Part shown: piece after piece, positions 20,879-30,749 of the stretch
Layout of the letters: each line of letters opens with the position of its first letter
Numbering within the stretch: the stretch's first letter is position 1
Assembly: GCA_032988165.1 (NCBI GenBank)
Contig: JANTQF010000033.1
Coordinates: 62,001-126,000, forward strand
Origin: Emmonsiellopsis sp. PD_33
Taxonomy: Eukaryota; Ascomycota; Eurotiomycetes; Onygenales; Ajellomycetaceae
Reading direction: 5' to 3'
Length of the DNA: 64,000 nt
Position numbers and translations under genes: made by a program
The notes under the pieces: generated by a model
What the model was told of the DNA's origin: nothing
Seen by the model: only the letters and a program-made list of their open reading frames with translations
Database searches by the model: none

Positions 20879-22793
20879 ATGTCCACCGACTCGCCCTCCA
20901 AGCCCGTTTCAGAGCTTAAGCGGCCGTCTGCTCTGCGTGAGAATCTGTCCTGTCCCAACTTCACCCCCAGCCTGCGAGAGAAACTGCCCTCGTCCGGCCA
21001 TGGCAGCTCGGTGAATCTATCAACGCGTGTGCAGTCCAAGAAGCCCCGGCCTGACGGGAAAGTTGAGCTTCTCGAGGCCGACGGCTATGCCATTCTGGGT
21101 TTCAGCTATCCAACCTGGAAGAAATGGGCCATCCTTAGCATCACCTTCTTCGTGCAGCTGTCGATGAACTTCAACGCGAGCATCTATGCCAATGCCATCC
21201 ACTCCCTATCCCACGAGTTCTCTATTTCTGAGCAGGCTGCCAGGGTCGGCCAAATGATCTTCCTCATTGCCTACGCCTTTGGCAGTGAGCTTTGGGCTCC
21301 TTGGAGTGAGGAGATTGGTCGATGGCCGATAATGCAGCTCAGTTTGTTACTGGTCAACCTATGGCAAATCCCCTGCGCTCTCGCACAGAATTTCCCCACC
21401 ATCGTTGTTGGCCGTTTCCTTGCTGGCTTGTGCTCAGCTGGCGGTTCTGTCACACTAGGGATGATTGCTGATATGTGGGAGCCTGACGACCAGCAGTTTG
21501 CGGTTGCATTCATTGTCCTTGCTTCTGTCGCCGGCTCTGTTATATCCCCAATTGTAGGCGGTTTCATCCAGGAATACCTACATTGGCGATGGATCTTTTG
21601 GATCCAACTCCTCTTCGGAGCAGCTGCTCAATTTGCTCATTTCGCGTTCATTCCGGAAACAAGAGCCACTGTCATTCTGGATAGAGAGGCCAAGAGAAGA
21701 CGCAGGGCAGGGGAAGCGAACATCTTCGGCCCCAGCGAGATGAACGGACCTGGGATTACAATGAAAGAGGTCACCACGATCTGGGCCCGCCCGTTCTCGA
21801 TGTTTGTCCGCGAGCCTATTGTGCTTTGCCTTTCTCTCCTGAGCGGATTCAGCGATGCTTTGATCTTCACGTTTCTGGAGTCTTTCCAGCCGGTGTTCAG
21901 GCAGTGGGGATTCAGCACCATCCAGATTGGTCTTGCTTTTATTCCGTACGTACAAGTGCATTTGTATTTGGGTTCTATTACTGACTTGTGGATAGCATTA
22001 TGGTCGGATACGTTGTTGGCTATCTGTCGTTTATCCCGGTGATAGTAAGGCACCGGAAGATATATCGCAAAGACCCTGACGGCCTTGAGCCAGAATCACG
22101 CCTTTGGTGGTTACTATTCAGTATGTTCTTCCTACCTCTGATACTGTTGACTTGCTGACAATACTCTCTCAGCCGCTCCGCTTGAAACTATTGGGTTGTT
22201 TGGTTTTGCTTGGACTAGTCTGGGCCCTCCTCAGGTCCATTGGATTGCACCAATGCTGTTCTCCATGCTCATCGCTATTGCAAACGTGAGTAACAGTCGC
22301 TATTGCTTTATCGTGCTGGAATTGACGTTTTATAGTACTGCATTTATATGGCGACGATCGACTATATGGTGGCGAGTTATGGGCCATATTCAGCATCAGC
22401 GACGGGCGGTAATGCGCTGGCGAGGGATTTCCTGGCGGGCATTGCAGCCATGTATTCAACACCGAGTGAGTTGTGCTTTTTTTCTCAAAATGCGGCCTGC
22501 TGATCTGTTTTGTAGTGTACGAAAGCATTGGACACAAGTACAAGCTCGAATGGCCGTCCACGATCCTTGGGATCATCTCATTTTTCATCACGATCCCGAT
22601 ATACATATTTTACTGGAAGGGGCCGAAGATAAGAGAAAGATCGAAGTTTGCGCAAATAATTGCCAAGGGGCGTAAGGAGCGCAACCGTCAGCTGACGAGC
22701 GAGAAGGGGACGGACGTGGAACAGCCCAGCGATACCGAACCGTTACAGGAGACCGCCCAGACGTATGAGATGTATGGAGTGCGGACGAATTAG
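20879..22793 (+). CDS. MFS multidrug/polyamine-type transporter (DHA1)
   Basis: Exons 20879-21945, 21996-22120, 22173-22285, 22336-22465 and 22516-22793 give 570 aa. A Ser/Pro/Lys-rich cytosolic N-terminus of about 75 residues precedes YPTWKKWAILSITFFVQLSM (TM1). Signature parts of fungal DHA1 transporters are SEEIGRWPIMQLSLLLVN, VVGRFLAGLCSAGGSVTLGM with IADMW, the antiporter motif region VAGSVISPIVGGFIQEYLHW with RWIFW, and IPETRATVILDREAKR before the central loop. The final exon restores TM12 (GIISFFITIPIYIFYWKG) and a charged tail. Such proteins export drugs or polyamines using the proton gradient at the plasma membrane; the substrate is unknown here. Confidence 0.9.
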
Positions 22794-23043
22794 CAGTGGA
22801 TACCTAGGTAGTTGGGTGGCGTGTGTTGGAATGGTGGATTTGTATGTTTCCGGCATTTTATATATTATCTTGCTTTAGCTGGATTCTTTCCTTTGGCGCT
22901 GGTAGTTGGCAGGCATTTTTAGGTTGGTAATGCATTTCAATTCTCATTCTCATTCATTTCGTTCTTTATCCGTAGTGTTCACCACTGTATATGTAGGAGT
23001 ATGTACTGCCTAATAGCCATTAAGGCCAAGTAAACCTCGACCA
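22794..23043. other. 3' flank of MFS gene, upstream of tRNA
   Basis: No gene. T-rich sequence with CATTCTCATTC-like repeats. Confidence 0.4.
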
Positions 23044-23124
23044 GGCGCGATGGCGGAGTGGTTAACGCGAAAGACTAGAAATCTTTTCCCTTCGGGGGCG
23101 TAGGTTCGAATCCTGCTCGCGTCG
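23044..23124 (+). tRNA. tRNA-Ser (anticodon AGA)
   Basis: The cloverleaf reads directly. The acceptor stem is GGCGCGA paired with TCGCGTC (one G-T pair), with discriminator G at 23124. The D arm contains AGTGGTTAA. The anticodon stem AAAGA/TCTTT encloses loop CTAGAAA, giving anticodon AGA, which reads UCU. A long variable arm typical of tRNA-Ser and a T arm GTAGG-TTCGAAT-CCTGC follow. No intron. A T-rich tract follows shortly (from about 23129), fitting Pol III termination. Confidence 0.93.
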
Positions 23125-23290
23125 CGTAATTTATTTTTTTGGGATGATTTTTGTTGGTTGGGTAGCAAACCATGGATGAGAGTTTCCGGTTAGTTATGGA
23201 GTTCTGTTACAGTGGAATATTTATCTATCTATCAACGCCGTATCTATGCATTTAATATCCCATGGCGCCTTAACCCTAATATCCAAGTAA

Positions 23291-23295
23291 GTAAG
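23291..23295. repeat. target site duplication, left copy (GTAAG)
   Basis: GTAAG directly precedes the left LTR. The same pentamer follows the right LTR at 28699-28703, as expected for integrase-made 5-bp duplications. Confidence 0.85.
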
Positions 23296-23597
23296 TATGA
23301 GAATTAAACGTATGTAGTAGTGAGGCAAAATAGAGATGATTGATTTTTCTATGGTAGGCCTTTGACTGCTACTTATAGATCTCAGACATGTGATCGTGCA
23401 AGATAATGAAAATGCAAAAGGCCATGTATTTACATAGGAAAAATCATCTGAATGAACAAAAACTATCTAATTTCTGAAGGAATAAGGGGTTAATGAAAAA
23501 TTCAATAAGTGAATGTAACCCTGGCAGTTGAGTGTAGCAGGTGTAAAATGATAGCATTGAGGCCATTAATATAGCAGATATAGTGTGTATTTTCACA
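23296..23597 (-). repeat. 3' LTR of the copia element
   Basis: 302 bp, aligned without gaps to 28397-28698. In element orientation it begins TGTGAAAATA. The differences from the other LTR (about 25 by my alignment) are all transitions, nearly all at former CpG sites. It retains two CpG near its tRNA-proximal end (AACGTATG and GATCGTGC). Confidence 0.92.
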
Positions 23598-23607
23598 TAC
23601 CCCCTTA
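23598..23607 (-). other. polypurine tract of the copia element
   Basis: On the minus strand TAAGGGGGTA lies immediately 5' of the 3' LTR start TGTGAAAATA. This is the expected position and composition for the plus-strand primer. Confidence 0.7.
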
Positions 23608-23649
23608 GTGAATATAGTGAGTGGGTGGAGCAGCAGAGAGCTAATTTGA

Positions 23650-26600
23650 TAACTCAATTTGGTAATATAGCACCTATATTGATGAGGTTAATCTGGTGTA
23701 AGAACTCCTTGTAAGTAGCCTGAGGGAGTAATTTGGTGAAGCTGTTAGCTGGCATATCCTTTGTGCCAATCCATTGTATCCATAGATGTCCCTTTTGGAC
23801 TTCCTGGTGTAGCCAGTGGTGGTGAATGTCAATATGGCAGAGTTTTGTCACTAGATGGGGGAAGTCATCAGTGAGCAGGTGTATCACCTGTTTATTGTCA
23901 TTGAAAATGATGAGCTTGCACTGGGGGTTAAACCCCATTTAATTAAAGACTTGTTTCCACTAATACACCTCACAGACAGCAGCAGATAGGGCTAAAAGCT
24001 CAGATTCTGTGGAAGACATACTGACAGTCCATTGCTTCATTGACTTCTAGTTAAAGATTCCTCCAAATAAGGAAAACATCATGCCATAGGAACTCTACTA
24101 GATGATGACATTGTCAGCAAAGGCAGCATCTATATAGACACAGAACACCAGTTCATCCTTGTCTGCAGGGTCAGGGGGTCTGTATTTAATTGCCAAATTT
24201 TGGGTTTGATATCCATATACTATAAGGTGGTCAACAAGATCTCCATGCTGAGGGCCAGGCTGAATCATATGATCAGCAAGAACACTGGTGCTGAAGGCTA
24301 TATCAGGGCAAGTGCTGACAGAGGGGTATATAACTGATCCCATATGACACTGGTAGGCATGAATATCTTGGGGAGATAGGGAGCCACTATAAGGGAGAAC
24401 ATATCAGGAAGGCAAGGGAGTGTGATAGGTTAGGCAACAGTCAAGGGTGAATTTTGCTGCTATTTTGGCCATATAACTGTCCTGGCACAATCAAAGTTTC
24501 CTTGCCTCACAGTCATGAAGCACTTGAATTCCTAAAAACCAATTGAGTTCTCCCATATCATGTAGTTTATAAGTGCCATTCAACACTTGGGTGAATGTCT
24601 CAAATTTTCCTATATCCATGTGGTGATAGAAAACTGTAAAATCATCAATGTAGAAGAACACTGTTATACCATCTCCTACAAAGAGACATGGTTCCTCTGC
24701 CACTTGCTTGAGCCCTAGCTTTTTCAATGTACCACTAAGTTCCTCATTCCAAAGGAGTGGCACCTTGAGAAGTTCATATAGAGCCTGGAGAAGGTGAAAA
24801 ACAACACTGGGAACCTCAAAACTAGAGGGTGGTTTAACATAGACTTCTGTTTTCATATGGGCATTGAGAAAGACATTAACTGTGTCATATTAGTGCATCT
24901 CAAGATCAAACACAGTAGTAATGGCCATAAGGAGGTGAAACATTTTCATTGCAAGGGTTGAGGATTTTGTCTCCACAGCTTCATTTTTCCATAGATCTCC
25001 TCTGACAATGAGATGGGCCTTGAATTTATTCATGAAGCCATTGGTATCAAATTTGTATGTAAAAACCCACATAAGAGGCAGAGATTTAGCTGCAGACATG
25101 GATTGCACTGGCACACACCTCCAGCATTGTATATCTTCAAGTGCTATATATTTAACCCAGGCAGCCTCCATCCAATCATTCTTATATGGATGATGGAGAG
25201 CCTCATTCCAACCCCAGGGGGGTGGAGGCAATATATCTCAGTGTATTTTGTAAGGGACAGGGCAATTCAAAATGGCATTTACAAATGTTGCATAGAATCC
25301 TGGAGCATTATCAATGTTATCAAGGAAAGCAGTGTAGTTGGTCTGATCCATATTAGGTTTCCTGGCTCTTTATCCAGTAACTATGTGGTTAGTAGAGATA
25401 TTACTATGTATTTCCCTAGAAGGAGGTGCAAAAGGTTCATCCATAGGTGACAGTTCATTTTGGAGAGATTCAAATAGTTGACCTGAGGGGTCTCTGAGAT
25501 CCATACTAGAAATATCAATTTGTTCAAATCTGCTAGTTAGCATCAAAAATTTGAGGGATCCAGGAATCAGTGTAGGAGTCATCTCCAGAGTTAGCAATGC
25601 CTGAGAAGATGGTTCTGGCACTGTTTTTGAGGCTGTAGAAGCCAATTCACAGGTAGGTGTTGAGAGTTCAGAAGGGGTTGATTTACTGATTTCCTCATCA
25701 GAACTCTCATCCAATGGAACATCAAAAGTCACCTTTTTGGGAATATCAACTGGAGGAAGTAGATCTTCAGGCACTGAGGATATCAGTAACTACTGTATAG
25801 GTAGTTTCTCAGGGTTAAAGAAGGTATCTTCATCAAAAGTGACATCTTGGGTCTCTATAACCCTATGTTCATGGGGTAGCCAGATCTGAAAAATATTATT
25901 TGCAACATATCCAACTAAGTGGCCAGGTTTTGCCTGGGGGGTGAGTTTTTGGAGCTTCAGGATGGCCTTATTGAGGGTGTATGCCTGGCATCTATAGGCA
26001 TGGAGGTGGCTGAGGTCAAGATCCATTAGCTTACCAAGGTGGGTGGCTAAGGTCTGTATTGGGGCCTTCCAACTGAGCTGTTTCATCAGAGTTCAATTCA
26101 ATAAATAAATGGTGGCCCTATATATCTCAGGCCAGAGGTCTTCAGGGAGGTTCACAGCAATGCTGATAGTACAGCCCAGGGTAGTTATCATACCCTCTGA
26201 GCACTCTGTGGAGCTGTTCTGCTTGGGAGTTCAGGATGAAGAGCAGTCAAATTGAATGCCTGTTTTTTCAATTCTATTAATAAAGGCCTAGGTTAGAGAT
26301 GTCTCACTGTCTGTATGAATGGTCAAAATATTGAGTTCATAGTAATTTTTGACTTCAGTGATGAATTTTTTGAGGAATCCCTTGCAGTGATCCTTGGTTG
26401 GATAGGCCTCTGCATGATGAATATGAGTAATCAGTTTATAGGCATGAGCAAGATATCAATCTCTGTTATAGGCCTTCATGACATGTGTAAGATCAAAATG
26501 AATGATCTTAAATAGCCTATCTCCCCTGTTCATTAGTTTTCAGGAGATTTGAATATGAGCTTTACCCATGCTGCATGCTGTACAGTCTATAGTCCTCAGG

Positions 26601-26900
26601 CCATCTACTAAGTGAGCTTCCACCATGGATTTGGGTAGATGTTCAAGAGCTTTGGGACCAGGATGACCCAGGTGTTTATGCCACAGGGCCATAGAAGCTG
26701 GGATGGAGGGCTGAGGCAGTGTTTAAAAGGTGTAGATATCAACATCATCCTCTGTTAGAGGGTTATATTCAAAAATGAACTTTTCATAGTGATGCTCAAG
26801 TAGGAATTGAGTATTACCTTCCTTATCAACTAGCCTGCAGTTCAATTCATCTATCCCAATGTTTTATCAGTTGAATGGAGGTGCTGCTGCAATATTAATG
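23650..26900 (-). pseudogene. copia pol remnant (integrase, reverse transcriptase, RNase H)
   Basis: Successive minus-strand fragments match a copia polyprotein. The integrase tail (25790-26086) has PGHLVGYVANNIFQIWLP then VIETQDVTFDEDTFF. A Ser/Thr/Pro-rich linker follows (25370-25774). Reverse transcriptase begins LPLMWVFTYKFDTNGF (about 25060) and continues past FDLEMH to VFFYIDDFTVFYH, where YIDD is the catalytic box, and WFLGIQV. RNase H lies at 23654-24060 with NDNKQVIHLL and HLWIQWIGTKDMPANSFTK. Stops and missing starts separate them. Confidence 0.85.
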
Positions 26901-27309
26901 AAGAAAGAAGGAGTATAAATGATGTCTGAAAGTATATAAGGCCTGTCCCCCTGGGGGGTGTAGAGGCAGATTAGGATGTTGCCACAGCTATGAATTGGAA
27001 TCAGGATATCTCTGGCCTGCATCACCTCTTCAGTGACAGAGTGAAAGTCACAAAAACATCAGAGGTCATTACAAACATGTCAATTTGCTCCATTATTATA
27101 TATGAAGCTGTTTTTCAGTGGATAGTGTTCATACCCTGAAAAATCACTGCTAAGAATGACTGAGGTGGTTGCAAAAGTGCTGTCAAACACCTGGCTGGTG
27201 TCTTTTCCCTGATCACTAGATCCAGGAACATTAGTTGCATTTGCAGAGTCATTTTTGATGGAGATGTCAGATTTTGACAATTCTTTCTTCTCACAGTATT
27301 ATTTAATAG

Positions 27310-28261
27310 TCAATTTGACTACTGCTTGGGTTCCTTTCCTGTCAAGAGCTTTCTCAACCTTCTTCTCAACCTCTTCATCAGGTTTGAAGCCTTTTGAGTG
27401 CAGGTCAGGGTTGAGATAGGGACATTCAGACCAGTAGTGTTTGATGCTACAGAGGCATTTTCAGGAATTCAATCCTTTACTATCCTGTTTTGACTGTAAG
27501 TTTAATGGTTTTTCCATATCTTTTACTCCTGCAGTCTTATTTTGATACATTGCAAAGGTTGCTGATGTAGTTGTAGAGAGCTTTTCTTCAGCACTGGCAG
27601 TGAGGAGGTTGTCATGAAATCTCTCAATGAGTTCATTCACTGAGATCATAGGCTTGCCAGCCTTTTTATGTTTATTTATGTTGGATCTCTGCATCTTGCT
27701 CCATTGAGAATTGACCTTATATACTGTGTCAAGGAATTTGAAGACCTCTAAACATTCATTTTTGTGATCTTCAATGCTGTATTCAACTACCTTCTGCCTC
27801 ATGACTTGCCAACATTGTATCCAATTAAATGTGTCTTCATTTTTCAGACCTAGAGAAAGTCAGATATACTCAGTACTGAGCTCTGCCTCTCTAAATCAAC
27901 TAGTAGGGGCCTTTTTGGCCTTCAGAATTCAAATCATCTCATGGGGATCAGTGACACTCTTAAGAGATTATCTCATGTCTTGCATTATATTCTCCAAGAT
28001 AAATGTTGTCACTACCTGTGCCACAGTCCTATATTATTTGTAGTCCTTCTCAAGGTAGTTGTGCACTCTCAGGGCATGGCTCCATTCTTCAAGAGATTGA
28101 GATTTATCTTCCAAATAGGGTAATGGGTGTGTGGGTGGTGCAATTGGGTGTTCCTCATCCATGTAGATATCAAAATCATGTGAATGAATGACAAGAGAGA
28201 TGTTCTTGATCCATTCATCCCAGTCCTTAATGTCTCAGAGGGTGATTTTATTGGACATCAT
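27310..28261 (-). pseudogene. copia gag remnant with CCHC-type zinc knuckle
   Basis: The minus frame from 28261 reads MMSNKITL, then a stop, DWDEWIKNISLVIHSHDFD and LEEWSHALRVHNYLEKDY, with further in-frame stops. The longest open piece (27461-27802) holds a helical gag core, VFKFLDTVYKVNSQWSKMQ and LIERFHDNLLTAS. Near 27430-27470, KCLCSIKHYWSECPYL is a C-x-C-x3-H-x4-C knuckle as in fungal copia gags. All stops are consistent with transition damage. Confidence 0.8.
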
Positions 28262-28383
28262 GATGGATAAGGTGAAGGGTGTTTTGTATAGGAATGGGAT
28301 AACAGTAACAAAATGATAGTGTGTTTCCAAAAACTGATGGAATAATATAAAGATAATTCAACTGGAGTGTAGGGGAGTGCTTT

Positions 28384-28396
28384 CCAGGCTCATAAC
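28384..28396 (-). other. primer-binding site, half-tRNA-iMet type
   Basis: Immediately inside the 5' LTR the plus strand reads CCAGGCTCATAAC. Fungal initiator tRNA-Met has CAGGGCTCATAAC across its anticodon arm, so all but one base match. Priming from a cleaved 5' half of tRNA-iMet is known in copia. The assignment is by pattern. Confidence 0.6.
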
Positions 28397-28698
28397 TATG
28401 AGAATTAAATGTACGTAGTAGTGAGGCAAAATAGAGATGATTGATTTTTCTATGGTAGGCCTTTGACCACTACTTATAGATCTCAGACACATGATCATGT
28501 GAGATAATGAAAATGCAAAAGGCCACATATTTACATAGGAAAAATCATCTGAATGAACAAAAACTATCTAATTTCTGAAGGAATAAGGGGTTAACAAAAA
28601 ATTCAATAAGCAAATGTAACCCTGGCAGTTGAGCGCGGCAGGTGTAAAATGATGGCGTTGAGGCCGTTGATATAGCGGATATAGCGCGTATTTTCACA
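28397..28698 (-). repeat. 5' LTR of the copia element
   Basis: 302 bp, partner of 23296-23597. Its outer 70 bp (28630-28698), next to the F-box gene, keep several CpG (GAGCGCGGC, GGCGTTG, CCGTTG, GCGGAT, GCGCG) that are all mutated in the other LTR. Confidence 0.92.
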
Positions 28699-28703
28699 GT
28701 AAG
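28699..28703. repeat. target site duplication, right copy (GTAAG)
   Basis: Matches 23291-23295 exactly. Only seven bases separate it from the stop codon of the F-box gene. Confidence 0.85.
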
Positions 28704-28710
28704 AGATAAA

Positions 28711-29940
28711 TCACCTCAGCGACAACGCCTCCATCACCGGCGCCACAAACGTGTTTACCAACCACTGTCTCTCCGCACGCATGTCGATCTGGCCCTGACC
28801 CTGGCCCTGCTCCACCGCCGCCTGTCCGCGCGGCTGCGGATTCGTAAACGCTTCCAGCTGCTCGGGCGAGAAGAGGGGTCTCGCAACTGTTCTCGAGCTA
28901 CCACGCAGGAAGTACTCCGTAACCATCTCCTCGGCCCGCTGTAGCTCCTTCTCGCGGGCTTTCTTCTCCGCGGGGTCTAGATCCCCCTCCCGCTCTTCGA
29001 GGGCATGACGTTTGGCGTCGATGTTACCCATCTCGTCCTTCCACCACATGCACCGCTCCCAGTGGCGGGCGAGGGCGGGGGCGTCGTCGGCGGCGATGAG
29101 CTGGCTGCACCATGCAGCGTCTAGATGGGAGGCTGGCAGCGGGAGGAGGGGGCCCAGTTCGCGGAGGACGTGGAGGTAGAGTGTTTTGCGGGCTGGGTTG
29201 GAGGGGTGGGCGTGCAGTGTGTAGCGGAGGGAGGTGAGGCAGGCTGGCAGCGGGCAGCGGGCGGTGATGTCTGCGGGGTCGAAGAGCGGGGGCAGCGACT
29301 GGGCGAGCGGCGCGTCGATGGTGTGCGTGGGGAGGGGGCAGCGGGCGGTGAGGAGGAGCGGGTTGTTGAGGCGGAGGTGCGGGCAGGCGGGGAGGTCGAG
29401 GCCGTGCAGGATCCGGGCGAGCTGGGACTTGGGGATTGGTTTGTGTATCGGGACTGTGAGGAGGGCGTGGTGTGTCCAGAGCGCGTACGAGGGGCGCACC
29501 ATGCTGTGTCGGTCGAACTCGAGCAGGGTGGAGTGCGGCGTGCGCGCGGCGTCGAAGGTGCGCGGGCGGTATCCGGTGCCTGCGCGGTAGAGCTGGTGGT
29601 AGCTGAAGAGCTTGCCCGGCTCGACCCAGAGGCCCGGGGTGTGGGCGACGCAGATGCGGGCGTCGGGCGGCGCGTCGAGGGCGTCCGGGTGGAAGGCCAG
29701 GCGGGAATGGGATTCCTTGCAGACGGCGCAGGTCAGGAATGCGTGGCACTTGAAGCCGCAGAGCTCGCGGGCGCGCAGGAGGGCGTAGTCGCACACGCGG
29801 GCCGGCGACGGGTTGGGGGTGGGCGAGAAGAAGATGGCGTGCAGGCGGCGGCAGGCCAGCGAGAGGGTGAGCTGGGCGGAGGGCGGGAGGAGGGCGTGGA
29901 TGAGCGTGAGCAGCTCGGTGGGGAGGAGATGGAGGGCCAT
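28711..29940 (-). CDS. F-box domain protein
   Basis: An intronless ORF of 409 aa from the ATG at 29940. Residues 4-35 (LLPTELLTLIHALLPPSAQL, then ACRRLHAIF) form an F-box, the helix set that binds Skp1 in SCF ubiquitin ligases. A Cys/His-containing segment follows (CGFKCHAFLTCAVCKESHS), then an HTPGLWVEPGKLFSYHQLYR block. The C-terminal third has a helical, charged segment (EEREGDLDPAEKKAREKELQ) and a Gln/Gly run near GQGQGQ. No substrate-recognition repeats such as WD40 or LRR are visible, so the target is unknown. The retrotransposon LTR begins 12 bp past the stop, so the native 3' UTR is displaced or replaced. Divergent from the acyl-CoA synthetase gene. Confidence 0.75.
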   Translation of the reverse strand: MALHLLPTELLTLIHALLPPSAQLTLSLACRRLHAIFFSPTPNPSPARVCDYALLRARELCGFKCHAFLTCAVCKESHSRLAFHPDALDAPPDARICVAHTPGLWVEPGKLFSYHQLYRAGTGYRPRTFDAARTPHSTLLEFDRHSMVRPSYALWTHHALLTVPIHKPIPKSQLARILHGLDLPACPHLRLNNPLLLTARCPLPTHTIDAPLAQSLPPLFDPADITARCPLPACLTSLRYTLHAHPSNPARKTLYLHVLRELGPLLPLPASHLDAAWCSQLIAADDAPALARHWERCMWWKDEMGNIDAKRHALEEREGDLDPAEKKAREKELQRAEEMVTEYFLRGSSRTVARPLFSPEQLEAFTNPQPRGQAAVEQGQGQGQIDMRAERQWLVNTFVAPVMEALSLR

Positions 29941-30402
29941 GTTGTTGTTTATTTATTGCGGTGGTGGATGTTGATATAGTTTATATAGGACGGGAATTGG
30001 GTTGCCTGCACATAGCTAGTAGGAGGTTAGCTGGTGATATCATGATCACCGGCGGGATAACCAGTGAGCTGAATACGAGATATTCTCTGCTGCGGAGTGT
30101 GAGCGGGAGTAGTTATTTAGATCAGTAGTGAGTCTGGCAGAGAAGATCAGAGTCAATGTTGGCGATAGAGCTATTCAAAGGGAATAGATAGTAGTAGTTA
30201 GTTATTATGACGTGGTTATTTGTTTAAACATCTGACCGTGTGGAGCCTCTATTTTAGCAGATCTATATCTTTTATTAAATACTGTTTATTACTCTTCTTT
30301 ATTCTCCAACTAGACAATGTACACGAATAAATAAATAAACAATAAGAGATGCTAATAAACAAGCTGCTTACCTCACCCTGGGCCTCAACATCAACTTCCC
30401 TC

Positions 30403-30439
<37 letters not shown>

Positions 30440-30749
30440 TCAATACTTGCATCACCAATTCCTCTCCTCCTCTCCCAACAACTGTATCCCAGTCCCTGAA
30501 GCTGTGATTCTCGTATCCCCGCGTCTGGTCATTGCTTGGCCCCCGACTGTCTCCCCGCATCCAACGCCTCCTCTGGGCACGCCCAGCGCCATCACACCTC
30601 CAACTCTAGCAGCCCACATCTACTGTTATGCTCCCCCTACCTCGGTGTCAGATGTCCTGAGCCATGTTCAGCTTCTCCGTGAGTTGCCCGCCTATATATC
30701 CCCCCGATCCCCCCTATATCCCCCCTTCCCGCCCCTCTACACCGCTGAT
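29941..30749. other. divergent promoter region, F-box gene and acyl-CoA synthetase
   Basis: AT-rich left half, then a CAA microsatellite and a pyrimidine-rich leader. The frame of the synthetase remains open back to 30447, including an upstream in-frame ATG there. Confidence 0.5.
30402..30439 (+). repeat. (CAA)n microsatellite
   Basis: About twelve perfect CAA units, roughly 310 bp before the chosen start codon of the acyl-CoA synthetase and probably in its promoter or leader. Confidence 0.9.

Larger units (their letters stand above)
23296..28698 (-). mobile_element. full-length degenerate Ty1/copia LTR retrotransposon
   Basis: A 5403-bp element on the minus strand flanked by 302-bp LTRs and GTAAG duplications. 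Remnants occur in copia order from right to left: gag with zinc knuckle, integrase tail, reverse transcriptase, RNase H. A primer-binding site resembling the initiator tRNA-Met anticodon arm abuts the 5' LTR (28384-28396), and a polypurine tract abuts the 3' LTR (23598-23607). The coding frames are broken by many stops. Reading line by line I found no CG dinucleotide between 23598 and 28396, so arginine CGN codons are absent. This fits heavy repeat-induced or methylation-driven C-to-T mutation. It cannot make working proteins. Confidence 0.95.

Noticed and set aside
29024..29979. Long antisense and shifted frames over the F-box gene
   Set aside because: High-GC coding DNA gives open shadows. 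The 409-aa F-box frame has the domain and sensible composition.
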